This document shows, piece after piece, positions 34,510-49,134 of a stretch of 64,000 nucleotides of DNA (its first letter is position 1; the number at the start of each line of letters is the position of its first letter). Location of the stretch: the NCBI GenBank assembly GCA_900175165.2, contig FWWN02000610.1:1-64000 (forward strand). Direction: 5' to 3'. A model generated the notes under the pieces. The model was not told the DNA's origin. It was given only the letters and a program-made list of their open reading frames with translations, and did not search any database. The position numbers were made by a program, and so were the translations under genes. This DNA comes from Rhizomucor pusillus. Its lineage: Eukaryota; Mucoromycota; Mucoromycetes; Mucorales; Lichtheimiaceae.

Positions 34510-34954
34510 TAAGCACTGTCTCTGATAACAGAAAATTTTTTGTTGAGATGCCTATAAATGAGCAATCCCCCTACATTTCTTTTTTCTCTTCATCTTCTAC
34601 AGAATAATGAAGAGAAATGCATATCATACTATCCAAGCAAGTCTCCTCTCTGTATGTAGAGGCATCCCTCCGTCCCCCCTCAAAAATGTATTTTCTTATA
34701 CATTGTCCTTTCCCTTTTGCTCGCGTCTGCCCTGCCCCGACACGATGCGTGGTCCCCGCCAACAGCGGGAAAACAATAAACTTGTTTCCATGGATATACT
34801 ACAGTTTGTATTTCTGCCTTGTGCTTTTTGGGGTTCTAGATGTACGATCTATTTACTCTAGGCGAATATTATGTTTTTACAGGACGCGTGAAGAAGAAAA
34901 GAAAATAGGATGGTAAAGGGGGAGAAAAAAAGCGGACGGGATAACTTGGATAGT

Positions 34955-37039
<2,085 letters not shown>

Positions 37040-37966
37040 ATGGTTCCGTCACAACTCCACTTGCACACACCTGCAAACCTCCTTCAGATCCTCATTCTTG
37101 GCCTCGGTTGGACAGGCCAGTTTCTCGTCGAGCTTCTTGAGAGTCAACACCTACCCTTTGCAGCTACAACGCGTGACGGCCGCAACGGTACCATTCAATG
37201 GACTCTTCCACAGGGATCTTCTTGCTCTTCGATCGACGTTGCGCCACTTCCCGCAGCGAGCACGATATTGGTGACCTTCCCAGTCCTGCAGTCATCCTGC
37301 ATGAAAGCGCTGATTGAAGCTTACGAATCAAAACATGGACAAACCCAATGGATCTTACTATCGTCTACGCGGCCATTCAACGGTACTCCAAGCGACCGGC
37401 ACGGTCCAATGGATCCATCTAAAGATACGTCTGGTCGCATGGCTGCAGAGACTGTGATACTCGAACACGGGGGCACTGTGCTCCATTTAGCCGGGCTGTG
37501 GGGCCTACAGCGGTGGGTGTTAGCTCAAATGATGCGACAAATATCGGATGTTAGATGTATGATTTAATCTAGTCAACCGCGAAACTGGGTCCCTCGGTTT
37601 TCCACCCCGGAAGCCATCAAACGAAAGCTGCTGACAAGGCAGCTCCATTTAATACATGGCAAGGACGTGGCGCGAGCAATCGTCGCCGTTCACGAGCAAT
37701 TCAAGAAAGGGGAAAGGTGGATAGTAACCGATGGTGGATGCACAGATTGGCTCAAGCTATTCCTTGCGTGGGGATCTACAGAGCAAATAGAGTTGGCACG
37801 AAATTTAGCTGAAAAGGACCAGGAGTGCCGTCAAGCGTTGGGGAGCGGTTCACTCGAGGAGATTGTAGCTCGCGGAGGAGTTACGCCGCGTCTGGATTCC
37901 CGAGAGTTTTGGGAGACATTTAATTTGCAACCAACAGAGTTTCTACAGGTGCCGTTTCCAAAATAA
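37040..37966 (+). CDS. NAD(P)-binding Rossmann-fold protein
   Basis: Exons 37040-37512 and 37573-37966 give 288 residues. The N-terminus carries a dinucleotide-binding motif (ILILGLGWTGQFL, GxGxxG) after a short leader, then a second strand with TTRDG. A middle segment, SSTRPFNGT, occupies the place of the SDR catalytic Ser, and a later stretch reads LHLAGLWGLQR. It resembles atypical SDR / YeeZ-like proteins found singly in many fungi. No canonical YxxxK pair was identified, so enzymatic activity is uncertain and no substrate can be proposed. Confidence 0.7.
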
Positions 37967-40005
37967 ACTCTTGGCGTAATATTGCGCTTGCAAAGTCTAT
38001 TTCTTTCCCACGAATAACGTTTGGTACACTGTCTGTGCTTAAGTACCCGGCTTTACACATCCGTAAGCCCGAAGCCGTAAGCATAAGCCATATCAGATTA
38101 TCCATCTGTAGCCAATATCACGCAGCAATTAATAGCAATCAATACTTTGTGGATTAAAAGGAACACTGTATAGATAAGCAAGGATACTTCATGGAGTGCT
38201 ACGTGCTGAATCGAGCATTACTCATGCATCCTAGTCAATTAGCTGCTACAGTGCAGAAAATGATATGCTCATTAAGCAGGCGGCTCACAGCAGAAATTTC
38301 GTCCTGTGAGCAGTTATATACTTTTAAGGCAAGTCGGAAATGGGCATATTTTAAGCCGATACTAGCCTCTTTTGCTGTAAGCTAACTTGATAAATCTACA
38401 TTGGCGTGTACACTGAATTCAAATATGGTCTTACAGTGGGTTCGGACTGACGCGAATGATGCTCCATGGGTCTCCGCGACGATATTACATGTTATACCCT
38501 TGGAAATAACGTACAAGCTTCACTTATTCTTCGAACACCGTGTGGTTATCTGTCTAAATGCTGAATCCATGACTCGACTCGACGTACTAGTATAGACAGC
38601 AACTTAAAGAAACCGTGGAATATCTTCATATCCTTAGGTTATATTTAATGCGCTAGGCTAGTAATAACTTGAAATGTTTTTTAATACCATACAGCCTTAT
38701 CCATGTAAATTTTTCAAAGATGCAGCTTTAGAACAGAGCACGTTGCGCTGCCAGATTTACAGTTATAAACGAAGCATGAAACCAGATCTTCATCTTAACT
38801 ACTTTCAGCAACTGGGTGGCTCTTCTTTTCAAAATTTCGATTTTAAAGTACACATTCCTCGTGTCCCTTTGTATTTGGATGCAGAAGTAGGTCTTAAGAT
38901 AGGTAAGACATGGTCTGATTACAATGTTTGCTATAAGCTTCAGGTAGCACTTTATTAATATATTACACTGGCATGATAGAACGGATGTCATTATTAACAT
39001 CAATGGAAGATTTCTTCTTTGTAGGGTTCGCACAATATGTAACATTCATCATCTACAAAGGCGAGCAATGTCCTCAGATGTCGGATATGCAGAAAGATCG
39101 ACACTAAACCTTAAAAGTACTGTCAATCCAAGCGCCGTGAAACTAAGATATTCATCTCACTAGAGCTTTCATATATCCATTATGCATATACTTTGAAGCA
39201 AATTTTGGGTGTTTTCAAGGAGATACATACAAACTGTATGCAGTGATATACGACATTAGAAGCCGCTTATATCATTGACAAAGAAAAGATATTACTGTTG
39301 TCGGTCAATAACCTGCTGTCAGAAGACAGGTTGTCACAGCTGGGTATGTACTTGTTTATTACAATCAGACGGGGTTTTGAGTATCAGGAACGCTCCTCCT
39401 TTCCCTGCGTATAGAGAATTGCCCAACTCGCATAAAATGTTGCAAACAAGCAGTGGTGTCGAAGCCAGTCGAAACTAAGCTTATTGCTCCGCTGCGGTGC
39501 TGAAATCACTGGGAGAAATCAGTAAACGCCAAGGTCCAAAAGTATAAGGGTATGATCTATGTTCGCTGACTCTCATTGGGCTTGTGTTGGATCTGTTTGT
39601 TGAGAAGCAAAGACATCACGTTGACCCTGTTCTTTGGAGGGGAAAAGAGAAGCGGCCGGCGTCCAAAGCAGACAATTTTTGTGGAAGCGACTTTCTAAGT
39701 GTGACACTCTGGCACACATGACCGTCAGAGTGGATCTACGGACTAGCATATGCTTTCTGTTCGCAGACTTGTGCTTCGCCGGACCTTGTTGGAGTTTGCG
39801 AGATCTGCAAGGTTTTTTGGGGGGTTACGTCTTGTCATCCGGGGTAAAGCAGCAGCGGAGAGTTTTCCGGGCTTGGGCCCGGCCGCCGACAGAATAATCC
39901 AGGTCAGAGTACCAGCACCCTGCATCGCTCTTCTTTATTTTTTTCTTTTCTTTATCTCTTTTTTCGCTGCTTCTCTTTTTCAAATCTGTTTGCTTAGATC
40001 CAGTC
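37967..40005. other. 2-kb gene-poor region
   Basis: AT-rich up to about 39.5 kb with no supported reading frame, then GC-richer, with a T/C-rich tract (39940-39985) that looks like the core promoter or leader of the Pumilio gene. Confidence 0.4.
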
Positions 40006-43000
40006 ATGGAGTTTCCTTGGATATCCAATGTCCCTGGCACCCACAAGCAACACTCCTTTTTGCATAAGTCAAATGCACACCACTCTCCTTCATTTCTCTT
40101 AAGGTAAGCTGCGAGAATCCGTTGGCTTTGCGCATCGGTTCCAACCAGTATCGCTTTGCTCTCCACAGTTCATCCAGTCAATCATCCGCTTCTTCGTCGT
40201 CACAAGCACTGCCCTCTGCAGCGCCACCCGGTTTCATGCGGCGACCACGAGCAGACACGATGCCAGCACCGTCAACTCCTTTTGTCTTCTCCCGCGATTA
40301 TGCATCCTCGCTTGACGTGCCATCGCAGCCGACAATGCGCCATCGCTCAGGATCTGCCACAGAGACGGGGAAGAGAAATGGGATGGGATTTAGTACGATC
40401 TTGTTTAGTTCCGCCACACTGGGTTCCGCTGCATCGTCGCCCATTGACGAAACTGACGTTGCCAGCACGCTGGCGTCACTGGGCCTCATTGAAGATAACG
40501 AGCACAATAGATTACCCTCGTCAAAAAACGTCCCTATATTGTCCGTTACAACGGAACCGACGCTTAGAGGGAACAATAGCAGCAGCAACAACAACAACAA
40601 CGATAGCAACGGTGGCGATGGCGGCAGTACTCTTCCGACGCCCACGCGAGGTCGTGCATACACGGTCGGGACCCGTACACCTCTCGAACGGCCCAACGTC
40701 AATAGACTGTTCAACTTTGATCCCTTCTCGCTAGACAATGACTCCCCAGGTCAGCAGCAACGTCCACGCGCAATCAGTCTTGGAATGGCGGACGAGCCCG
40801 TGCCACCGTCACGCTTGCTTTTCTCGGCAACGCACAACGCTGCGCAGCGTTTGCAGCAGCAGCAGCAGCAGCATCAAAGACAGGACTCTCCGCTTCGTAC
40901 TTCAGCCAGCAGCGGCAACCTTGTTGATTACATGAATTACAGCGAACTGCCTGAACGGGTAAATGAGGAAGCGACCTGAATAAGTTAATTGTAAATTGCT
41001 AAGATGATCTTGTAAGACACAGGACATATCCACGCAGTCATCTCCGTCAACGTCTGCTGCTCAGGTGCCGTCTAGGGCGCTGTGGCTGGGTAACATCGAT
41101 GCCTCCTTGAATGTGCCTGAGCTTATGCGTCTTTTCTCATGCTACGGTCATGTGGAGAGTGCACGCATCCTGTCCGATAAGGAGTGTGCTTTTGTGAACT
41201 TTGCGTCAGTCGAGTCGGCCGTGGCGGCCAAGAACGATCTAGAAACGCGTCTCGGAAACAAAGTTAAAGGTACCACCGTCCGTGTAGGATACGGCAAAGC
41301 GGATGTGAACCAAGCAATGGCCAACACGAGCGAGGCTGGACCTAACGCTCAAGGCCCCACTCGAGCGCTATGTAAGTTATATATTTTTTTCTTTCTTTTC
41401 AGCCGCCTTGCCGATTTGTGTTGTTTAATTGCTGATCTGCTTGGCAAAAAAAATTCTAAAATAGGGATCGGGAACATTCCTGCCAACATGAACCCAGGCA
41501 TACTGCGAGCCATTTTCCAACCTTTTGGTCCAATCGAGTCAGTTCGCGTCTTATCTCATAAGAGTTGTGGTTTTGTCAACTTTGAACAGCAGCAGGATGC
41601 AGTACATGCCCGCAAGGCTCTGCAAAACAAGGAGATCCTTGGACCTGGAACAGGCGCTGTAAGGATCGGGTTTGCCAAGGCGCCGACTGCATCGGCAGAT
41701 GAAAGCAGACCAGGCGAAGACAAGGCGAGTCATTTTCCAACAGCAGCCGTTCAGGCCAATTCAGACACCTATCAGGCCACACAGTGGGCAGCTGCAATGA
41801 TGATGTCTAGCATGATGAGGACAGTCGCAGGCGATCATCAACCATCATCCGGACCATCGCAACCAACGAGCTTGTATGCAGCCATTGCTGCCGAACGGAC
41901 GTTCATCATGCGTCAGCTTGGGCACGAGGATACCAGCACTGCAGTGGAAGAACGCTTACCTATGGCATACTGCTCAGCGATCCCACTGGTTCCAGAGCTT
42001 GGCTCAGACAGGAAGCTTGAAGTGCTGCGACTCCGTGAGATGAGAAAGAAGCTGGATAATGGACAGCAGAGTCTGCAGGACATTGAAGCAATGGCTGCTG
42101 AGTGCATGGAGGAGGCTGTGGAACTTTGTAATGGTACGTCGGTGCTTATTTGTGTATTTCCAAATGACCATATGAAATAACTCGCAAACTGGATTGTAGA
42201 TTACATTGGCAACACTGTGATCCAAAAACTTTTTGAAGCTTGCAGCGAAGCAACGCGCCTTGCAATGCTTGAAAGAATTGCACCATTTTTGGCTTCGATC
42301 GGTGTCCACAAGAATGGTACGTGGGCAGCCCAAAAGATCATTGACAGTGCAGAAAGTCCCGTTTTGGTAAGCCGAATGTTTGATAATGACTAGAATATTC
42401 TTCCAACACAATATATTTCCCTTTTCTTTACAGATCCGAACCATCTCGGTCCACATTGCTCCATACATCCCATTGCTGCTACTTGATCAGTTCGGAAATT
42501 ATGTCGTACAATGCTGCTTGCGGAAGGGACCTGAATACAATCAATATATTCTGGATGCTATCGCAGACAAGTGTTGGGAGATCGGACAAGGACGGTTTGG
42601 TGCACGTGCAGTGCGTGCTATCCTCGAAAGCGCCTCTGTTACCAGAGAACAACAGGTAAGCATGCATACTGATACGCTGGATTTTAGTTTACCGCTCGCT
42701 CATCCAGTGTTGATTCATTAGACATATGTGGCTGCGGCTATCATACAAAACACGGTGTTACTAACCACTAATGCAAATGGAGTGCTTCTGTTGATCTGGC
42801 TTTTGGATACATCCAAGCTTAGCGGCCGTTACAGTGCACTGTGTCCTCGGCTCTTGCCATACCTGGGAAAGCTATGCACTCACAAACTCGGATCAATGAC
42901 TGTGTTCAAAATTATTAGCCAGACAGAAGAACCCGATGCCCGTCGTCTTTTGCTCAATGCCATATTCAACGAGCCGTCCCTCTTGGATGACGTCCTTCGC

Positions 43001-43163
43001 GATCAGATCCACGGTCTCGGTCTCGTACAAAAGATCCTTTCAATTGAAGATCTCGAACGACGCGATATCATCGCGCAGCAGATCAGAGACTCCATAAACA
43101 GACTTCAGCTGCAGCATGTGCAAGCGTATAAGAAACTCTTGGAAGAATTGGAACAATCTGTTG

Positions 43164-43212
<49 letters not shown>

Positions 43213-43525
43213 CGAGGACTGCCAAGAAAATTCAACCCAGGACTCAAGTGCCAAGGGTCCTACGGACGATGGCAACGACAACAGCAAGCCTGCGTCGGGA
43301 GAGGATACTCAATGGACACGGAATCCGCAAGCAGTGGCTATGATGGCTAATATGTACGCTGCAGCCATGGCGACAGCGGCGGCATCCATGCAACAACAGC
43401 AACAGCAACCCGTCACTAATGGTTCCCCGAACATGCCTGATTTCTCTCAATTCGATCATTTTATAAAGTCGTTGCTTCGAAACAACAATAATGTACAAAC
43501 TAGTACTGTGAAAGATACCAACTAA
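40006..43525 (+). CDS. RRM-Pumilio RNA-binding protein (Jsn1/Puf2-like)
   Basis: Seven exons (40006-40103, 40169-40958, 41023-41371, 41465-42133, 42200-42366, 42434-42655, 42722-43525) give 1032 residues in phase. The start at 40006 was chosen because that small exon splices in frame to the Ser-rich leader. Order: disordered N-terminus with a 7-residue Asn/Gln-rich run; RRM1 (ALWLGNIDASLNVPEL ... ECAFVNFASVESA); RRM2 (IGNIPANMNPGILRAIF ... SCGFVNFEQ); Pumilio repeats from about residue 690 (DYIGNTVIQKLFEACS, NGTWAAQKIID, DQFGNYVVQCCLRKG, FGARAVRAILES, HKLGSMTVFKIIS, GLGLVQKIL). The tail has 16 Asn and a poly-Gln tract. Tandem RRM plus PUF is the Jsn1/Puf2 arrangement; such proteins bind 3' UTRs of membrane and mitochondrial mRNAs. 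The exact orthologue is not decidable here. Confidence 0.88.
43166..43213 (+). repeat. (AAC)16 microsatellite coding poly-Asn
   Basis: Sixteen uninterrupted AAC codons within the Pumilio gene, giving 16 asparagines between the PUF repeats and the C-terminal tail. Uninterrupted codon identity suggests recent slippage. Confidence 0.95.
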
Positions 43526-43669
43526 GAAAAAATACCTCCAAATCTCTGTAATAAAGATGCAATGTTGTACATATAATAGATAGATAGGACCATCGAAAAT
43601 AAAAACTTTGACCCAACCATGTCAAAAAGATTCAAGACAGTGTTTATTACTAAAAGTCTGCTTTGGGTG

Positions 43670-44213
43670 CTAAAGTTCTTCCTCGTTGGCAAAGTAATAC
43701 AAGTCGTTGTGGTATTTAACATCTGGCTCCTGCGATTCGTTGAATCTATAATGTCTGTATTCCACATCATTGATAATAGTAAACATGTGCGAGTATGCGG
43801 TTGTTGCAGGGCCACAGTTAAATTTTGGTATGAACCCGAGCTGGTAAGTGTTATCGGATTCGATTTCGTCCCAGACTTTGAATTTCAGCACTTGCTCGCC
43901 ATCAAACTTGAAATCCTTAGCTACGTAGCCGATGGTCTTGGGTAAAAAGCCGCGATTAGTCACCAACTGGATGTCTGCAGAATTGCACTGCCCGCCCTCA
44001 AGGTGGATAGTAACCACAGAACCTAACAGGCCAATACTGTTAGATCTCAACATCCTGTATTTTAACAGGTACAATAGTTGACGGTAAAGGCCATGTAAGG
44101 CACATACCTGCTTTCCACACTTCGAACATCGAGGGTGAGAGGAAACGAGTAGCAGACACGAGAGTCAACAGCAAGAAGTACGCGCTGATCGTACCGAGGA
44201 ACTTTTGCAGCAT
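43670..44213 (-). CDS. Small secreted KRE9/KNH-like protein
   Basis: Exons 44108-44213 and 43670-44022 give 152 residues. A signal peptide is clear (MLQKFLGTISAYFLLLTLVSA, about 21 residues). The mature start, FLSPSMFEVWKAGSVVTI, has the Pro...VW.AG...T/I pattern of the KRE9/KNH beta-sandwich found in secreted Ser/Thr-rich fungal wall proteins. It then has two Cys (GGQCNSAD, FNCGPATT) that could pair. Unlike most KRE9/KNH proteins it has no Ser/Thr stalk or GPI signal and ends in an acidic FANEEEL. The acceptor at GGCCTGTTAG was preferred because it alone keeps frame and restores the motif. Role unknown; wall or extracellular. Confidence 0.6.
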
Positions 44214-45510
44214 TTGCGACAAGAAAATCGATTACTTTGAAAAGGGATGGAGAATGTGGGAGTAAAACAAGCAGATGGAGGATATTCTCTATTTAATTAT
44301 GCTCATTGGATGATATAGTATATGTATTGGACTTTTGTTGTCAGCATCCGGACAAGAAACTGCTTGTCAGAACCTCGTTTTGAGCATCATGGATCTCGCT
44401 CCTTTAAATGATCAATGCACTGATGCTATTGATATAAATATATTAAGAATAAGTTTAATCCAACGAAGAGTGTAAGACTACTCGACAATGCTAATGTGCT
44501 CAAGTGGGTTGGCACTAGTTATTGTGACTAAGTGCTTTGATATCATCTCTGACTTCTAAGCAGCTGGAGGAATCTTACCGAAGACAAGTCCCGTAACACA
44601 GACATGTTGAAAGCTAGCAAGCAACTTGTAGACAGGTTTTCTTGGATGCTATCGTAGAGATCAGGGAGTAAAATGCATGCGTCTAATTTTATCAATAAAA
44701 TCAGCTGACGTGAATAACACTTTTGATGCATCTGTATATATAGCCACGTATATATTTATATCCAAGCTGTCAAAACACAATAGAGCGGCGTCTGCGAAGA
44801 AGGAGCGTATACATAAACGGACGCAATTTCCGGATTTGTCTTATCACATCTCGATCAGTCGAAAAATAGATAATCGTGGCACCATGCCCTGCCATCTGGT
44901 ACGATCTGGTATGCTTGAGATGGCGGGCAGTAGTCAGATCTGAGAAGTAACAAAATCTACTAATCATTGACCTAGGTCCCTGAACAAGATTGAGCGGGGC
45001 AACTATGAAGCAAAATTGGTTCGAATAGTTTTGCCAGTTTGTTTGCATGGAATGAGAAGGACTGGACGGTAGCTCAGTGATATAACATCTTTCCGGCGTC
45101 GATCACGGTGAAAGAATGATGAGAATCATCTACTGTTTTCTTTATGAGTGAACGAGAAGCCGCGGAAGCATGATAGGATCTGCCGGCAAGCTGGATAAAT
45201 GCCTAACCATAGCCGTCCTCCGCTTCTCTTTCCGTGGAAACACTGTATGGCACTGCTTTCCTCTACAATGTCTTAGGCACAGTTCCATGGGCGAATCCGC
45301 GGTGAACTCTTGAGTCTATTAACGTTCTCATCTCTTCATTACAGTGTGTTACTTATTTACAGCTTTATAGAGCAATTCTATTCGGCAAATTCCCGCATCA
45401 AACATCAAGACTACCGTATACCCGGCCCTAGGAAGATCATTATTTATCGTCACAAAAAACAGAACTCCGTTCTTCCCTCTTCTTCACTGTGCTTCAAATT
45501 ACTGCAACTC
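44214..45510. other. 1.3-kb gene-poor region
   Basis: No supported gene. A stretch near 45068 (GGTAGCTCAGTG) resembles a tRNA A box but has no matching B box or acceptor stem. Confidence 0.4.
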
Positions 45511-46316
45511 ATGAAGCCAGCTGACAGCAGAAAACATAGAAAACCATTAAAAGTAAAAAAGGCATGCTATAACTGCCGCATAAAGAAAATCAAGGTAAGT
45601 CGCGACACGTCGACCTGTGCAATGCTAAATCTATGCCAACGCTAAAATTCCATCGAAATATCTTGAATTGGCGTATAATAAAAGTGTGATGGACAGCGAC
45701 CGTGTATGCAGGTACGTTGTATTACATTGTATTCTTGAAATGGAGAAAAAAACTGTATTCACCAGGTATCACTTCCAGTGCAAAGGTATTTGTCAACACA
45801 TCGATGTTCCGAACTCTGCAAAGTTCCTTCAGCAACTCGGGTAAAAATACAACTGTACATAACGCAGGCTCTGTCGAGCACAGACCAGAAACTAGCAGAA
45901 AGAAAGATGGCAATATTGATGATGAAGATGGCATCAGCAGAGGAACAAGCGTTGTAGAGGAAAACTGGAATCCACCACCACAGCAACAGCAGCAAGCGTC
46001 TTATACTTGGCCGATCATGCTTCAGTCTGAACCTTTCTATATACCGAGCTCATCCGCTCCAGAAGTAGCACCATCAGCTTGCCCAACCGCAATGACTTCC
46101 GCAGTCGCCTCTCTGGAAAACATTGCAGCGATCGATCATCATATACCTACAAGCTTTCCTCCCATCACAACTACCAGTCAAATCGAGCCGCCAACTGTAG
46201 CAAGCGATGCATTCTGGGAGCAGTCTTCATCGTTGAACGTTGATAACCATTCACCGCAGTCTCAGCACAACCGAGCAAACATATATCATGCACCAAATCA
46301 ATGGCCGTTCCAGTAA
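45511..46316 (+). CDS. Small Zn2Cys6 zinc-cluster protein
   Basis: Exons 45511-45594, 45685-45711, 45779-45840 and 45899-46316 keep phase and give 196 residues. The N-terminus is basic, then KKACYNCRIKKIKCDGQRPC and MQCKGIC: six Cys with spacing C-x2-C-x6-C-x5-C-x2-C-x3-C. The first five match a fungal GAL4-type binuclear zinc cluster; the last loop is shorter than the usual 6-9. The third junction is the least certain. An alternative donor at 45785 with acceptor at 45868 also keeps frame but loses the sixth Cys. The rest is low-complexity (a QQQQQ run, then Ser/Pro-rich) with no fungal middle homology domain, so it is far shorter than typical regulators. Probably a DNA-binding nuclear protein; targets unknown. 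Confidence 0.6.
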
Positions 46317-46795
46317 ATTTGCAACGGAGATCAACAAGAACAAAAACATACTTATGCGCATGCTATGCAGGACATGCATGCATATTACGAAAACAAAAAA
46401 TTTACTACAGACAACGCATATTACCGCATTGAAATCTACTACGAATGAAACAACGAATGTTATCGATTGTTAATAGGGCATATCTCAAATACAACCTATG
46501 GTGTATATATGTGTATATGTGTTAGCAAAGGTGGATGATCGTCTCTATGCTGAATAATAAAAACAATGAAATTCTCGCCATCTGACTACTACAAGTGGGA
46601 GTCAAGGGTGATGAAATAATAAAGAAAATGTACAAACATTTCGGTGGATATCGCTCCATTGCTCCGGCCTTCTTCAATAGCGATGATCTCTAGAATTTAT
46701 TAGCAAGATCTCCATGGATACAAAACACTGGACTTTGATCTAGCGTTGCAACATGAACAAGAAAATAGTACAGTAAATAATTTAAGATGCATCAT
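46317..46795. other. Convergent 3' flanks
   Basis: AT-rich, no gene recognised; two convergent genes end on either side. Confidence 0.5.
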
Positions 46796-48315
46796 CTAAT
46801 AGGACAGGTAAATGGCTTTTTGCTTGGGCCCCTTAGGATACACGACCAAAGTTGCCGCGAATAAACCGACGGCAATTCCTAGTGAGGCTACGACGGTCTG
46901 GACAGCAAACGATGTGCCTTGCTCATCCTGCTTGATAAGATAGTATGCTCCCTGGACACCCACGCTCCCTGGGACTAGAAGCACTATACCGCACGACAGC
47001 GGTACCAGGGCTAGCTCGCCGGTCACCTTGAGATACAAGTTGCCGAATAATCCTATGCTGAATGCGCTGATGGTGCCAATTATTTGGTAGTCAGCAATCA
47101 CCTTGCCAACAATGAGCGCGGTGCCGAATCCAACGGCGGAGCAGCAGATCATAGACGGCCATTGGCTAGGAGTTGCTCCCAAAGTCATGGCCATGCTGAT
47201 CGCTACAAATGGAAATAACAATAGATATAGCCAGTGCGGCATGGAGCCCGTGCAAGTATCAAAGTCAATGGGTGACGAGGTAGTATCGATTGCTTCGTAG
47301 ATACTGGTGCCTATTTCCAGGCCATATCCAATGAACAGCGCATAGATGAGAGCGTATGCAAATCGGATAGTGCCTGTAATGACATGCCTGGCCGAAAGTT
47401 CCATCTACGTAAAAAAGTAGTCATGTATTCTAGTCAAACAGTTCCTAGCAGACTGTAATTAGACTTACGATGGACATTGTTAATATGTATCCGGGTAGCA
47501 ACGTGGCTGCTGCAGACAAGGAAACTCCGGTGAAGCAAATCCATTGATCCAATGCTTTGGCGACGAATCCAATCATGATTGTTGTGGATATTTCGAACAT
47601 GTTACTGTACGATGTGTATTTTTCAGCAAGCAGTGTTAACATGCCAACCATCAAGCCCAAACAACCGCTGCAAGCTGTATCCCAGTATGTACCGTTGAAC
47701 ATGACGGGCGACGTGAATAGGCTGTTCACTGCATGTGCAACGACGAGAACCCAGGGGTTCCAGGTCGGCATAGAGTTGGTGATGGATTCCAACCGCTCGA
47801 TACATTCCTTCGGTGCTATCTCCTTGTTGCAGATACTTTCGGCCACTGCTGTCACTTGAGCGAGTTTGCCCATATCAAATCCCTGAGGACACCGTACCAG
47901 CAGCGTCTCTGGTGCCAAGTCGCCAAAATTAATCATCATGATTCCCGGAATAAAAAAGAATGAAGCGCGCACTTCCAGAGCCTGCGCTGCTTCATCCAGA
48001 GATTGCTCCTTTCGCCACCTTGCGTTTTAGTAATCCATTATCTCTCCACAGCAACAGCAATAGCAATGATATCCTAATCCTTACTATACGATGGCAAGGT
48101 GCTCCGTAAAGGATAAGAGTTTTGCAGAGATACACCAAAACTCGTCTCTTGAGCGCCTCGTCTTCGCCCAACCCTTCTTCTTGCAAGCGTTCACTGGGTA
48201 TCCAGGACGCCACCGTTGTCAATCGATAATTCCCAAAATATGAGCTCTTTCTATCGTCAAGGATGACTACAGAATCCGTCGTAAAGTTGGATGGGTACGA
48301 AAAGCTGTGTTTCAT
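46796..48315 (-). CDS. ThrE / PRM10-like multi-pass membrane protein
   Basis: Exons 48085-48315, 47469-48008 and 46796-47404 give 459 residues. The cytosolic N-terminal half holds the motif LILYGAPCHRI...EQSLDEAAQALEV, then FFFIPGIMMINFGD, typical of the ThrE (DUF1212) family, bacterial threonine/serine exporters and yeast Prm10. After this come about ten hydrophobic helices (for example LLFPFVAISMAMTLGA and LALVPLSCGIVLLVPGSVGV). The latter GIVLLVPGS is the second-domain motif of the family. Substrate in fungi is not known; amino-acid export is an inference from the bacterial relatives. The C-terminus, PKGPKQKAIYLSY, is cytosolic if the fold is standard. Confidence 0.82.
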
Positions 48316-48550
48316 AAAACGAACAAAAGGAAAGCAATGTCAAATATCAAAAACAACCGGGACTCATATGCAACAAGAAGCATGATCCTTTAAGAGTTTT
48401 GAATCGTATTTGTAAATGCTGTAGATCTACTGTACAAAAGTGGAAAGAGATGGGTGGCAATGAGATGTGTGATGTGAGAAATTGTGTTTGGGTCGTTTGG
48501 AACCTTGTTGCGAGTGTGTGTCCCCATTCCGTCTACTGCTACTACTATTA

Positions 48551-49004
48551 CTACTTTCTGGCCTTGCCTTCCAAAAAGTCCTTGGCTTCGTTAATTTTCG
48601 TTGCCAAGTACGGTGAGCCGCCGCGATCAGGATGGTTCAATAACATGATCTTGCGGTGTGCTTCCTTTACTTTGGCTTTGGTAACGGCAGACTCTCTAAA
48701 CATTGCCGTTTGTTTGCAAACACGATCTGGTATAATACGCCAATATTCTGTGACTAACCTCAAACCGAGAATCAAGGCAGCTTCTCGCTTGTTCATTTTG
48801 GGATCGAATCCACCCTTGTGGAATTTAGACAATCGAGGTGGTCTCGGTGCTTTGGGCATTTTCTGCCATTCCTGAAAAGCCTTCAAACCGAGTCTTCCGG
48901 CGGTAGCTGCGCCAGCAACAGCAAACCCAATAATAACAGGAGTAGACTTGAATAGCCGTCAGAAATAACGCTTACACAGAAAGGATGTCTGTGTTCCTTA
49001 CCAT
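48551..49004 (-). CDS. PAM18: Mitochondrial import motor J-protein PAM18/TIM14
   Basis: Exons 49002-49004, 48759-48946 and 48551-48695 give 111 residues. The first coding exon is only the ATG, with GTAAGG directly after it. The protein then reads [20 protein letters not shown] (single membrane helix), [11 protein letters not shown], and a J domain with the HPD motif ([20 protein letters not shown]). Family role: Pam18 sits in the inner membrane at the TIM23 channel and stimulates the ATPase of mitochondrial Hsp70. The second intron (48696-48758) is 63 bp and lacks stops, so a frame runs through it; splicing is preferred because it restores [18 protein letters not shown]. Confidence 0.93.
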
Positions 49005-49134
49005 TAGTTACGGGGTATGAGAAAGCGGTGTAGTAGGAGGAAGAAGAAAATAGCAAAACCAAATTTCGTTGGGTGGGGGAGTTTACTGTTCCTCCGACAG
49101 CTGAGAGGTACATTATTTCATTTATTCATTCAGG

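Noticed and set aside
45060..45135. tRNA-like A box (GGTAGCTCAGTG)
   Set aside because: No B box at the right distance and no pairing acceptor arm.
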